From positions 62,001 through 126,000 of the forward strand of contig JAFGCZ010000012.1 in the NCBI GenBank assembly GCA_016932335.1: DNA of 64,000 nt. The letters run 5' to 3'. This stretch comes from Opitutales bacterium. Lineage in GTDB: Bacteria; Verrucomicrobiota; Verrucomicrobiia; Opitutales; Oceanipulchritudinaceae. Position 1 is the stretch's first letter, and the number at the start of each line of letters is the position of its first letter. Positions 8,369 to 17,309 of the stretch are shown piece by piece. The position numbers and the translations under genes are program-made. Below the pieces are notes generated by a model, which did no database searches, was not told the origin of the DNA, and was given only the letters and a program-made list of their open reading frames with translations.

Positions 8369-9424
8369 ATGGGTTTAACAGCATACGCAGTCTGTAAGAA
8401 TTACGGGGAGACCAGAGCGCTCTACGACGTGGATCTTGCCGTAGATAAAGGGGAGTTCTTTACGCTCCTGGGGCCTTCCGGTTGTGGTAAAACTACTTTA
8501 CTGCGCATTATTGCCGGGCTGGAGATGGCCGATAACGGTCGCATTATTATCAACGGCAAGGATTATACAAAGGTCCCTGCTAATAAAAGACCGGTCAATA
8601 CCGTCTTTCAGAGTTACGCGATGTTTCCTCACCTGACCGTTTTGGAAAATGTCTGCTTTGGTCTTATATCCCGCAAAATAAGAAAGTCTGAGGCCATCGA
8701 TAAAGCCAGAAAAACACTGGACTTAGTTCAGCTCTCTGATTTTGAAGATCGCAAACCGCATCAGCTTTCTGGCGGCCAGCGCCAGCGGGTTGCCCTGGCC
8801 CGTGCACTCGCCAACGAGCCGGAAATCCTCTTGCTGGATGAGCCGATGAGTGCGCTCGATGCCAAGTTGCGCGTTCAGGTGCAGATTGAGCTGCGCCAGA
8901 TTCAGCAGCGCCTAGAGAAAACCTTTATTATGGTCACCCACGACCAGCAGGAGGCCTTAACTGTTTCCGACCGTATGGCCGTTATGGGAGTGGGCCAGGT
9001 AGCTCAGTTCGGTTCTGTTCGAGAAGTTTATGATAATCCGCGCAACCGCTTTGTCGCAGACTTTCTTCAGACTCAGAATTTCATCTCGGTGGAACGCATT
9101 GGTCCGTGCGTGGTTTCTACTCCTTATGGCGATTGGGAGCTTAAAGAGCAGATTCCTTGGGAGGAGGGAACGGTTACCGTGCGCCCGGAAAAGCTGAGAA
9201 TTTCCTCGGATCTGTCAGAGTGCGATTTCAAAGCGCACGTCAACACCGTCATCTACCGCGGCTGCTATCAGCAGTTTATCCTCAGTAACGGCCTCCTCAT
9301 GGAAACAGAGACGGTTCTTCCCGTGAAGGAAGGGGATGAGCTCATGGTACACGTGCCCAAGGATGCTGTAATCATCCTGCACGAAGAAACTTTCCAGCGC
9401 ATGGATGTGCGCACTGTAAGATAA
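8369..9424 (+). CDS. potA: Polyamine ABC transporter ATP-binding protein
   Basis: ATPase of a spermidine/putrescine importer, 351 residues from the ATG at 8369; an upstream in-frame start at 8300 adds a non-conserved tail. Walker A is GPSGCGKT (35-42), signature LSGGQRQR (133-140), Walker B LLLDEP (154-159). A C-terminal TOBE-like beta domain follows from about 270, as in PotA. It is the first gene of potABCD and is divergent from the LacI-type regulator. It should drive uptake through PotB/PotC. Family relatives also carry thiamine, Fe or sulfate, but the PotD-type binding protein at the end of the operon settles the polyamine class. Confidence 0.92.
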   Translation: MGLTAYAVCKNYGETRALYDVDLAVDKGEFFTLLGPSGCGKTTLLRIIAGLEMADNGRIIINGKDYTKVPANKRPVNTVFQSYAMFPHLTVLENVCFGLISRKIRKSEAIDKARKTLDLVQLSDFEDRKPHQLSGGQRQRVALARALANEPEILLLDEPMSALDAKLRVQVQIELRQIQQRLEKTFIMVTHDQQEALTVSDRMAVMGVGQVAQFGSVREVYDNPRNRFVADFLQTQNFISVERIGPCVVSTPYGDWELKEQIPWEEGTVTVRPEKLRISSDLSECDFKAHVNTVIYRGCYQQFILSNGLLMETETVLPVKEGDELMVHVPKDAVIILHEETFQRMDVRTVR

Positions 9425-9438
9425 GGAGATTTTGCCTG

Positions 9439-10377
9439 ATGGAATACGAACCGTTGGAACACGCCAAGGAAGCACACGAGATCATTCTCCATAATGGAGA
9501 AATGGTTCGCCCTTCGGTTATTCGAGCGCGTCAGGCTGTTTTTATCAGTCCGGGAATGCTCACCATTGTCATCCTGCTGGCCATCCCGTGTGTCTCGCTC
9601 TTTGTTGTCGCTTTTCTGACCCGCGGGCAGTACGGAGAAATCCAGTTCGCCTTTACCCTGGATAATATCAAACGCCTGCTTGGCTTTGGCTATTTCGGGT
9701 GGTCTGCTGACAATTTAGTCATTCTTTGGCGCAGTCTTGTCGTGGCTTTCTTTACCACGCTTTTCTGTGTCGCTCTTTCATATCCTCTGGCCTTTTTCCT
9801 GGCTGCCAGGCCTGCTAAAACCCGTATCCTCTGGCTGACTATATTATTGATTCCCTTTTGGACAAATCTGGTGATTCGAACCTATGCCTGGCTCCTGGTC
9901 TTTGACTCCGAAATGCCGTTTGCCAAAATCTTGTCCTGGATGGGGTTATTGGAGGCGGGCACATCCGTCTATCCCAGCCAGTTTGCCGTTTATGTGGGCA
10001 TGGTCAGTGTTTTTCTCCCCTTTGTTGCCCTGCCCGTGTATACCGCGGTTGAAAAACTCGACTGGTCTATTGTAGAGGCGGCCGTTGACTTGTATTCAAG
10101 CCGTTGGCGCGTCTTCCGTCATGCCATTCTTCCCCAGACCATGCCGGGTTTGTCGGTGGGCATTACCCTCACTTTTATCCCTGCCATGGGAATGTTTGTT
10201 GTCCCCGATATGCTGGGAGGGGCTCGCTACATGCTCATCGGGAATTTGATTCAGCAGCAGTTCGGCACCAGCCGCGATTGGCCCTTTGGAGCGGCGCTCA
10301 GTCTAGTACTCATGATTTTGACTCTGGGAGCCCTGATAGCCGCCGGTAAAAGTGCTAAAAAGAAAGGAAAAGCCTGA
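9439..10377 (+). CDS. potB: Polyamine ABC transporter permease
   Basis: Inner-membrane permease, 312 residues with six predicted membrane helices after an unusually long charged N-terminus of about 40 residues. The EAA loop that docks on PotA reads EAAVDLYSSRWRVFRHAILP, with the family's conserved Gly replaced by Ser-Ser. It starts 14 bp after potA. Together with PotC it forms the channel for spermidine/putrescine-type substrates. Confidence 0.9.
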   Translation: MEYEPLEHAKEAHEIILHNGEMVRPSVIRARQAVFISPGMLTIVILLAIPCVSLFVVAFLTRGQYGEIQFAFTLDNIKRLLGFGYFGWSADNLVILWRSLVVAFFTTLFCVALSYPLAFFLAARPAKTRILWLTILLIPFWTNLVIRTYAWLLVFDSEMPFAKILSWMGLLEAGTSVYPSQFAVYVGMVSVFLPFVALPVYTAVEKLDWSIVEAAVDLYSSRWRVFRHAILPQTMPGLSVGITLTFIPAMGMFVVPDMLGGARYMLIGNLIQQQFGTSRDWPFGAALSLVLMILTLGALIAAGKSAKKKGKA

Positions 10378-10379
10378 TT

Positions 10380-11174
10380 ATGAAACGCTGTTCACTGGGA
10401 GTTACCTTTTCCTCCGCTCTGATTTTTATCTTTCTCTATGTACCCATGCTCTGCGTCTTGGTCTTCTCTTTCAATGCATCCAAAATGGGGCTCACCTGGG
10501 GTGGCTTTTCCACCCACTGGTACGAGAAGCTCATTCATAACGAGATGATTCTTCATGCCGCCTGGAATACACTTGTGCTGGCTGTCACTTCCACCGCGGT
10601 TTCCACTGTGTTCGGCACGATGCTGGCCATCGGTATGTTCCGCTTTCCCTGGAGCCGTCGGGCTGTCGGCAAGCTGAACCTGCTCCTGCACCTTCCCGTG
10701 GTTACCCCGGACATTATTTTCGCGGTGGCACTGGTCATTGCCTTTAGTGTCATCCGCTACCTTACCGGGCTTTTTGAGCTCGGTATGGGGTCTATGATCG
10801 TTGGTCATGTCACTTTCCAGACTTCCTTTGTGGCCTTGGCGGTTAAGGGCCGCTTGGAACTGATCGGGCATGATGTCGAAGAAGCCGCCTGCGACCTCTA
10901 CGCGGGCTACTGGCGGGTGCTGACCAAGGTGCTCCTGCCCATGCTCATGCCGGGCATTATCGCCGGTGCCATGTTGGCCTTTACCCTCAGCCTCGATGAT
11001 TTTGTCATCAGCTTTTTCACCGCCGGCCCGAAATCTACCACACTGCCCCTCTTCATTTACGCTTCCGTCAAACGCGGCGTAACCCCGGAGATTCACGCCC
11101 TTTCCACCATTATTATGCTGGCTACCATCGCCGCTGTTGCCGTCATGCAGAAGATTGCCCCGGATGCCAGATAA
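10380..11174 (+). CDS. potC: Polyamine ABC transporter permease
   Basis: Second permease, 264 residues, the usual PotC length, with six predicted helices. The EAA loop is EEAACDLYAGYWRVLTKVLLP. It starts 2 bp after the potB stop, indicating coupled translation. The C-terminus FVISFFTAGP matches the conserved end of PotC/YdcV permeases. Confidence 0.9.
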   Translation: MKRCSLGVTFSSALIFIFLYVPMLCVLVFSFNASKMGLTWGGFSTHWYEKLIHNEMILHAAWNTLVLAVTSTAVSTVFGTMLAIGMFRFPWSRRAVGKLNLLLHLPVVTPDIIFAVALVIAFSVIRYLTGLFELGMGSMIVGHVTFQTSFVALAVKGRLELIGHDVEEAACDLYAGYWRVLTKVLLPMLMPGIIAGAMLAFTLSLDDFVISFFTAGPKSTTLPLFIYASVKRGVTPEIHALSTIIMLATIAAVAVMQKIAPDAR

Positions 11175-11211
11175 ATACTTTTTAGCACCTCAACACAAAC
11201 ACTGTAACGCT

Positions 11212-12303
11212 ATGAAATTAATTAAAAGAGTCGCGTATACGGCAGCCGCTATGGCTGGATGTATCCTGATGTTTTCCGCCTGTGGCAAGAGCGAAGATGC
11301 CGCCGCAGAGCCCACTGTGTCCTCTGCTCCAAAGGAATTGAACCTTTACATCTGGTCCGAATATCTGGATCCGGAAATTGTCACGAGCTTTGAAAAAGAA
11401 TACAACTGCAAGGTCGTCATTAGCCTTTATGAATCCAACGAGGAAATGCTTGGAAAGCTTCAGGCCGGTGGTGTCAGTCAGTACGATCTCGTGGTTCCCT
11501 CCGACTTTATTATTCAGAGCCTGATCAACCTCAACCTGCTCCAGCCTCTGGATCACAGCAAGATTCCCAATATGTCCAACTTGAAGGACACATTTGTGAA
11601 CCCCGGTTTTGACCCCGGCAACAAATACACTGCCGCATACCAGTGGGGCACCGTTGGTATCGTTTACAGCAAGGCTAAATTCCCGGAAGGTATTTCCTCT
11701 TGGAAGAGTATTTTTGAGGCTCCAGAAGGAACCAAATTCATGTTCTTTGATTCCGAACGCGAGATGATCGGTGCGGCACTCCGTTACAGGGGCTACTCTG
11801 TCAACAGCCTTGATAAAACCGAACTGATGGATGCTGCGGAAATGATGATTGCCGATAAGAAGAAGGCCGGCTTTATGGGCTTCGAAGGCAACGTTGGCGG
11901 CCTCAACAAAGTTCAGGCAGGAACGGTTGATATTGCTATGGCTTATAACGGCGATGTTATTCAGGCTATGGCTGAAGACCCCAACGTCGGCTTTGTCAAT
12001 CCCGGAGAAGGTACTGTTGTCTGGGTAGATAGCCTATGTATTCCGCGCGAAGCACCCAATGCGGAACTGGCTTACCACTTTATCAACTACATCCTCGATG
12101 CCAAAGTCGGTGCTCAGCTTTCCAATTTTAACCAGTTTGCCTCTCCCAACAAGGCTTCCATGCCATACATTACACCTGAAGATTTGGCCAACCCGGCGAT
12201 CTATCCCGATGCCGATACGGAAAAGCGTCTGGAATATGTGTTGGAAGTGCCCAACGGCAGCGCTGTTTTTGGTGAGCTTTGGAAGACTATTAAAACACGT
12301 TAG
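11212..12303 (+). CDS. potD: Polyamine-binding lipoprotein
   Basis: Substrate-binding protein, 364 residues from the ATG at 11212. The signal ends in a lipobox-like LMFSAC, so the mature protein is probably a lipoprotein instead of the soluble PotD of E. coli. The mature start LNLYIWSEYLDPEIV matches the LNxYxWxxYxxP entry motif of PotD/PotF proteins. It closes potABCD and is followed by a strong terminator. A lipid anchor would suit an organism that keeps the receptor at the inner membrane. Confidence 0.92.
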   Translation: MKLIKRVAYTAAAMAGCILMFSACGKSEDAAAEPTVSSAPKELNLYIWSEYLDPEIVTSFEKEYNCKVVISLYESNEEMLGKLQAGGVSQYDLVVPSDFIIQSLINLNLLQPLDHSKIPNMSNLKDTFVNPGFDPGNKYTAAYQWGTVGIVYSKAKFPEGISSWKSIFEAPEGTKFMFFDSEREMIGAALRYRGYSVNSLDKTELMDAAEMMIADKKKAGFMGFEGNVGGLNKVQAGTVDIAMAYNGDVIQAMAEDPNVGFVNPGEGTVVWVDSLCIPREAPNAELAYHFINYILDAKVGAQLSNFNQFASPNKASMPYITPEDLANPAIYPDADTEKRLEYVLEVPNGSAVFGELWKTIKTR

Positions 12304-12331
12304 AATTGTTCTTTCTTTTGCTTCTTATGTC

Positions 12332-12365
12332 AAAAGGCCCCGGATATTCCGGAGCCTTTTCTTTT
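12332..12365 (+). terminator. Rho-independent terminator of potABCD
   Basis: AAAAGGC and CCGGA pair with TCCGG and GCCTTTT around a TAT loop, with one C/A mismatch. A CTTTT tract follows. It begins 28 bp after the potD stop and also separates the operon from the convergent chemoreceptor gene. Confidence 0.85.
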
Positions 12366-12392
12366 CGTAAAAAAAATGGGGTGCTGAATCCA

Positions 12393-14267
12393 TCAATGAG
12401 GGAGGAATCCGCCCATAGTGCCTTTCGCGGTGATGTTTTTCCCCGGTTTTGTTTTGTGTGGGCTTACCTGCACGTGGCTGTGAGAAGTTTCGTGAAGATC
12501 CTCCATTTGTCCCTTCACTCCTTCGATAATCACATTCAGTTGCGATACGTAGGTCATCAAACCGCTGGCTTGAGAGTCCAATTCCTGTGCGGCGGAGGCC
12601 GATTCCTCGGCGCTGGCGGCATTGGTCTGCACGGCTCCGTCCATATGGGCCAAAGCGGTGTTGATCTGGGAAAGCCCATCGGCTTGCTCTCTGGATGCGC
12701 CGGCAATCTGACGGACAATGGATCCTAATTCATCTGAGTCCGATCTTACCTGCATAAACGCCTCTAACGTTACATCGGAGAGGTGTTTCCCATGTTCCAC
12801 ACTGTCGATTGTTTCGCCAATAATGGTTGCCGTACGGCCGGCAGCCTCTGCAGAACGGCGAGCCAGACTACGCACTTCATCAGCAACCACGGCAAACCCT
12901 GCTCCGGCTTCGCCAGCTCGGGCGGCTTCAACCGCGGCATTCAGTGCCAAAATGTTCGTTTGAAAGGCTATTTCATCAATAGTTTTGATGATTTTCCGAG
13001 TTTCTTCCGAAGCACTACTGATGGTCGAAATGGCTTCCGACAACTCTTTAATAGATCTGTCGGCTTTGTTGAAGCCTTCCTGTGAGCGGTCCACCAGATT
13101 GTCGGCTTCTGCTGCATGCTCTGAATTGCGATGTGTCATGGAGGTAATCTCCTCCAGAGAAGCGGCTGTTTCCTCCAAACTGGCGGCCTGTTCACTGCTG
13201 TTGCTAGCTAGTATCTGTCCCGATGCAGCAACACTGGAGGAACCTGAATGCAGCTCAGCGGCAGTATCTTTTAGACCGTTGGCAATCAAGCTTATGGGCT
13301 TGGTTATCCCTCGGGCAAAAAGAAAAGTGGCCAGCAGCGAGACGCTCAGAACCACGACAAACAAGAGGATCAGCAGATTACGGATTTTCGTAGAGGCTGC
13401 CTTGAATTCATCCACTTCCTGTGTCATGGCAATGCTCCATCCCTTCAGTGGAACAGGGGCATAGCCAGCCAGTTTGGACCTTCCTTTAAACTGATACTCA
13501 TCCCAACCACTCTTTCCCGAAATCATGGTTTGAGAGACTGTTTCGAGCCCGGGTTCTTCCAGCATATTTAGCTCGAAAACATATTCAGACTTGGGGTGTG
13601 CGATTACCACCCCGTCTTTGTTAATCATATAGGCGTAACCTGTTTTCCCTATAGTTTGGCTGACAATCATACGAGAGAGAAAGTCCAAGCGAATGCTTAC
13701 CCCGCAGAACCCCAATAGCGTTCCTTGTTCATTCATTACCGGCGAACAAACTACAAAAATGGGTTCTTGAGTGCTTTTTGAAAGAATCGCGTCACTGATA
13801 GCCGTTTTCTGCGTTTTCAGTGCCTGCTGGATGTAATCACGATCTATGTTGTTGGAGTAATTGTAGGGCTCTGTCCGACCGTCTTTCAGAACTCCTGTAA
13901 AAATCACACCTTTATCCGATGCTATCCACAAACCGTTGTAGTCTTCGCCCATGGTTTTCAGCTGTTTATAGAGCTTGGGATTGATCAATTTTCGATCCGC
14001 TTCTTCTATCCCGGATGTATTGTATTTTGCTAGGGTATCCAGAATTAGGTCGGACTTGCTCAACCCCTCCATGTGAACCACCTGTTGATTCAGCATAGCT
14101 GTGGTTAATTCTGCTAATTGGCTGGAGCTGATCAGGAGCCTTTCGGCTGTTACGCTTTCCAGCTCACTTGATACCTTCAATTGTGATATGATGATGGATA
14201 GAAGGAGTGGAATGCTGACAAGCAATCCAGCTCCAAGAAACAATTTCTTTGAGAGACTTATGATCAT
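12393..14267 (-). CDS. Methyl-accepting chemotaxis protein with dCache-like sensor
   Basis: Chemoreceptor of 624 residues. Membrane helix 1 is at about 8-27. A periplasmic sensor of about 250 residues of double-Cache type follows ([31 protein letters not shown] are typical Cache strands). Helix 2 is at about 293-315, then a HAMP-like segment and a coiled-coil signalling rod. The hairpin tip is near-canonical ([20 protein letters not shown], then [12 protein letters not shown]), where CheA and CheW dock. Dimeric receptors of this type report extracellular small molecules; the ligand is unknown. No che or flagellar gene is nearby. It is transcribed towards potD, and a polyamine ligand would be speculation. 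Confidence 0.93.
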   Translation of the reverse strand: MIISLSKKLFLGAGLLVSIPLLLSIIISQLKVSSELESVTAERLLISSSQLAELTTAMLNQQVVHMEGLSKSDLILDTLAKYNTSGIEEADRKLINPKLYKQLKTMGEDYNGLWIASDKGVIFTGVLKDGRTEPYNYSNNIDRDYIQQALKTQKTAISDAILSKSTQEPIFVVCSPVMNEQGTLLGFCGVSIRLDFLSRMIVSQTIGKTGYAYMINKDGVVIAHPKSEYVFELNMLEEPGLETVSQTMISGKSGWDEYQFKGRSKLAGYAPVPLKGWSIAMTQEVDEFKAASTKIRNLLILLFVVVLSVSLLATFLFARGITKPISLIANGLKDTAAELHSGSSSVAASGQILASNSSEQAASLEETAASLEEITSMTHRNSEHAAEADNLVDRSQEGFNKADRSIKELSEAISTISSASEETRKIIKTIDEIAFQTNILALNAAVEAARAGEAGAGFAVVADEVRSLARRSAEAAGRTATIIGETIDSVEHGKHLSDVTLEAFMQVRSDSDELGSIVRQIAGASREQADGLSQINTALAHMDGAVQTNAASAEESASAAQELDSQASGLMTYVSQLNVIIEGVKGQMEDLHETSHSHVQVSPHKTKPGKNITAKGTMGGFLPH

Positions 14268-14456
14268 GGTATATGGAAGGGTGAAGATGAAGATACGCGA
14301 AAGGGTAATAAGCCTTTCCGTATGGGGAGTGGGTTTTTGCGGTAAATGTGCTATTTACACAAAAGGGCATGTAGTAATATAACCATCACTTCGATTTCGT
14401 AATCTGTTTCAGTCTTTTATTAGTTATCCTAATGGTTATGAATAAATATATGCTTT

Positions 14457-14987
14457 TTATTCAGAAGTCTTTTCTCTAAAACGCACCATTCTGAAGATGT
14501 CGTGGTACCTGCCATCCCTGAATATTTCGTCTTTTAAAGTAGCCTCAAGAAGAAATCCGCACTTCTCGTAGCAGCGGATGGCCCGCTTGTTGAACGAAAA
14601 TACATTCAACTTAATTTTATAGAGATTCATTTCTCCGAAAATAAAGCGAATAAGAACGTTTAACGCGTCCGGGCCGTAACCGCGGTTACGGTACTCCTCA
14701 TGGCCGATCATAATACCTATTTCGGTGTTACGATTTTTCCAGTCGGTTCCCTTGAGTCCACATCCGCCGATATAGGTTCCCGTGGCCAGATCTTCGATGG
14801 CAAAGTTGTAATCCGGATTACGTGCCGATTGGCTGGACAGCCATTTACGTTCATCTTCCAGTGTGTAGGGGAAGGGCACTGTTGGGTACAGATTTAGGCT
14901 GACGTCCGCTTGATTTACAAATTGCAGAGCCTTCTCCAGATCACTTTCCCGGTATTCCCTGAGCCGTACTAATTTTCCTGTAAACAT
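14457..14987 (-). CDS. GNAT acetyltransferase, RimJ/RimL-like
   Basis: 176-residue GNAT. The N-terminal strand VRLREYRESDLE and the acetyl-CoA loop RNRGYGPDAL are clear, and the C-terminal NKRAIRCYEKCGF block is the usual GNAT motif B. RimJ/RimL and SpeG-like proteins share this layout, so the substrate may be a ribosomal protein N-terminus, a polyamine or a small amine. It is monocistronic. Confidence 0.85.
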   Translation of the reverse strand: MFTGKLVRLREYRESDLEKALQFVNQADVSLNLYPTVPFPYTLEDERKWLSSQSARNPDYNFAIEDLATGTYIGGCGLKGTDWKNRNTEIGIMIGHEEYRNRGYGPDALNVLIRFIFGEMNLYKIKLNVFSFNKRAIRCYEKCGFLLEATLKDEIFRDGRYHDIFRMVRFREKTSE

Positions 14988-15356
14988 ACACTCACCATAG
15001 AAAACAGGAGCAGCTTTGTCTATCCCTATCCTTTTTCTTGCAAAATTGTCACAACGTAAGGGCTCCGGAATATTCCGGAGCCCTTAGCTTGAATATATAC
15101 TCTGCTCTATGATACAAAACGATGAAACTGAAAGGTTTTATAAGCTAGGTGTTGAATATTGATGTTTGATTTTTTCTTATTCTCAACTGATTACGTTAAT
15201 TTTACATTATTTCAAACTGATTGGTGGCTAATTTGCCAAACAAAAAAAGGAATCGATCTGCTCTATTCTACCGTGGGCAGACTTGCAGTTAAATTGGTAT
15301 CTCTGGATTGGGACTGCATATATTTTATAGATCATCTTCTACTTCCTTAAAATAAC
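14988..15356. other. Gene-free AT-rich stretch
   Basis: 369 bp without a convincing gene. It holds the 30-bp palindrome at 15057-15086 and is otherwise AT-rich, with short non-conserved reading frames only. It should contain the promoters of the two flanking outward-facing genes. I cannot place them with confidence. Confidence 0.5.
15057..15086. terminator. Perfect 30-bp palindrome, terminator-like
   Basis: TAAGGGCTCCGGAAT is followed directly by its exact reverse complement. The core CCGGAATATTCCGG resembles the loop-proximal part of the potD terminator, so it may belong to the same terminator type. No gene ends beside it: the GNAT gene on the left starts towards it. There is no T-run on either side. 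It may be an operator, a protein-binding palindrome or the end of an unannotated RNA. Confidence 0.45.
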
Positions 15357-16172
15357 TTGAAGATTTGTAAAATTGAGCAACATTATTCATCAGTGATTCA
15401 GGAAGTCATCGCTTATATGACAACGCCGGCTTCCGCATGGGCTCGAGATTTGGGGTTTCTTGCGGAATCTATTTCTATTGATGCCCGCTGGAACCGTTAC
15501 AGCGACGCATACCGGCCGCATCAACGCAATTGCCACGAGGCAATCCTCAATGCAACGGAGAACCTTCCTCAACGACAACGCATTGTCCTTTTGGGGGCGG
15601 GTATTATATACGATGTGCCTCTGGCTGACCTTATTGAGCGTTTTGCCGAAGTGATTCTGGTGGATTGTATCTTCAGTAAAACCACGCGTAAACTAGTGCG
15701 GGAGTTCCCTTCTGTTAAGCTGGTGGAATTTGACCTTTCCGGGGTTTGTGAACATTTGGCGACACATGATGGCAAAAAAAACTTACCAGAGCTGAAATCG
15801 GGCTTTCCCGATGTTGCGTTGGAGGCAGATCTGGTGGTTTCGCTCAATATCCTCTCGCAACTGCCGCTGATGCCGGAGAAATTTGCCCGAAAGCGTAAGT
15901 GGGATGGCAATATTGCTAAATGGGGTGAGCAGATCGAATGTGCTCATATCATTGGCTTGCAGGAACTGCCCGGCCCCAGTCTGCTGATTACAGATTTCGC
16001 TCACCTTACGTACCCTGAGCGTTCCCACAACAGCTACGTAGAAGAATCCACGCTCTATTCTATTACCTCCGATCCTGAGACTGAGTGGATCTGGGACTAT
16101 CGCCCGGAATCAGTTGAGTCGGGGAAAGCTCGTTGCGCTCTCAAGGTGGGCGTATGGATGTTTCGCAAGTAA
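15357..16172 (+). CDS. Conserved hypothetical protein with Rossmann-like core
   Basis: 271 residues from a TTG at 15357. An ATG at 15417 has a better AGGAAG ribosome site and would remove 20 residues, so the start is uncertain. The core VLLGAGIIYDVPLADLIERF followed by an acidic strand end (VILVD) looks like a nucleotide- or SAM-binding Rossmann fold. Similar unnamed proteins that I recall keep an early ARxLGxLxExxxIxxR pattern, here ARDLGFLAESISIDAR. No catalytic signature is evident. It is followed after 54 bp by tsaD. The function is unknown; a methyltransferase is the best guess. Confidence 0.75.
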   Translation: MKICKIEQHYSSVIQEVIAYMTTPASAWARDLGFLAESISIDARWNRYSDAYRPHQRNCHEAILNATENLPQRQRIVLLGAGIIYDVPLADLIERFAEVILVDCIFSKTTRKLVREFPSVKLVEFDLSGVCEHLATHDGKKNLPELKSGFPDVALEADLVVSLNILSQLPLMPEKFARKRKWDGNIAKWGEQIECAHIIGLQELPGPSLLITDFAHLTYPERSHNSYVEESTLYSITSDPETEWIWDYRPESVESGKARCALKVGVWMFRK

Positions 16173-16226
16173 TTCCGGTTAAAAAACCTTGGTTTTCGCT
16201 CAGTTCAATATTGCCTTGAAAACAGC

Positions 16227-17273
16227 GTGGAGAATGATGATCTTGTGATTTTTGCCATTGAAAGTTCCTGTGATGAAAGCGCTCTTGCCCTCTTTGATCC
16301 TGCCCAAGGGTTGTGTGGAGAATGGGTGCACACTCAAATTGATCTCCATCGAGTCTATGGCGGTGTGGTTCCTGATCTGGCAGGTCGTGAGCATTTACGC
16401 AATTTTCCCCCTATGCTTCCGGTGGCTCTGGATGTCTTACAGGGGCAAATTCCTTCACGCGTGGCAGTTACCGCAGGCCCCGGCCTTGCCGGTTGTCTGG
16501 CTCTGGGCCTGAGCTTTGCTAAATCATTGGCTCTGGCCTGGAATATACCGCTTTGTGGAGTCAATCACCTGAGAGGACATGCCTTCTCCCCCTTTATTGA
16601 TTTACACGCGGAGAAACCCTCGGCTTTTACCGATCGTTTTCAATCGTTGCTGCCGCACCTCGGTCTGATTGTCTCTGGAGGCAATACCATCCTCTTTTCC
16701 ATCAGCGAGCAGAAGCAAATCCATATCATTGCCCAAACCGTGGATGATGCTGCCGGAGAAGCTTTGGATAAAGGAGCCAAACTCCTTGGCATGCCTTATC
16801 CCGGAGGTCCCCTTATCGAAAAGCAGGCCACCGGAGCAGATGCCTCCGCCGTTGCCTTCCCTCGGGCTTTTCCCGAACGTTCTCAGATGAAGTTCAGCTT
16901 TTCCGGACTTAAAACCAGCTTGCGTTATCGCTTGGAGAAACTTAGCGACGAGGAACTGCATGAGCAGTTGCCGGACCTCTGCGCCTCTTATCAGGAGGCT
17001 GTGGTCGATTCTCTGCGCAAGAAAACGCATCAGGTGCTTCAACTGGGCAACTATCGCAGCCTTGGGCTTTCCGGAGGAGTTGCCAATAACGGGCGTCTTC
17101 GCGAGGTTTTTGCTACTCTTGCCGCTAAGCATAAAATACCGCTTCATGTGGCCCGCAGAGGGCATACAGGCGATAATGCGGCAATGATTGCCTTTGCTTC
17201 CTGGATAGACGAGGCGGGCACTCTTCCGGGAGATTCCGCTTTGTCATTCAAACCGTCGTGGACTCTGGTTTAG
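16227..17273 (+). CDS. tsaD: tRNA N6-adenosine threonylcarbamoyltransferase
   Basis: TsaD moves threonylcarbamoyl from its AMP ester to A37 of tRNAs reading ANN codons, with TsaB and TsaE. 348 residues from a GTG. The N-terminal IESSCDES is the Kae1/TsaD signature. H114 and H118 in NHLRGHAF are the metal-binding HxxxH pair; ATP-binding motifs SGGNT and LSGGVANN are present. The gene is essential in most bacteria. It is followed after 36 bp by an iron alcohol dehydrogenase, probably in the same transcript. Confidence 0.96.
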   Translation: MENDDLVIFAIESSCDESALALFDPAQGLCGEWVHTQIDLHRVYGGVVPDLAGREHLRNFPPMLPVALDVLQGQIPSRVAVTAGPGLAGCLALGLSFAKSLALAWNIPLCGVNHLRGHAFSPFIDLHAEKPSAFTDRFQSLLPHLGLIVSGGNTILFSISEQKQIHIIAQTVDDAAGEALDKGAKLLGMPYPGGPLIEKQATGADASAVAFPRAFPERSQMKFSFSGLKTSLRYRLEKLSDEELHEQLPDLCASYQEAVVDSLRKKTHQVLQLGNYRSLGLSGGVANNGRLREVFATLAAKHKIPLHVARRGHTGDNAAMIAFASWIDEAGTLPGDSALSFKPSWTLV

Positions 17274-17309
17274 CATTGCTCTTATCAGTCGCTTCTCTAT
17301 GCTGAGATT

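Noticed and set aside
10392-11096. 234-codon frame antisense to potC
   Set aside because: It is Gly/His-rich shadow translation of a membrane protein gene.
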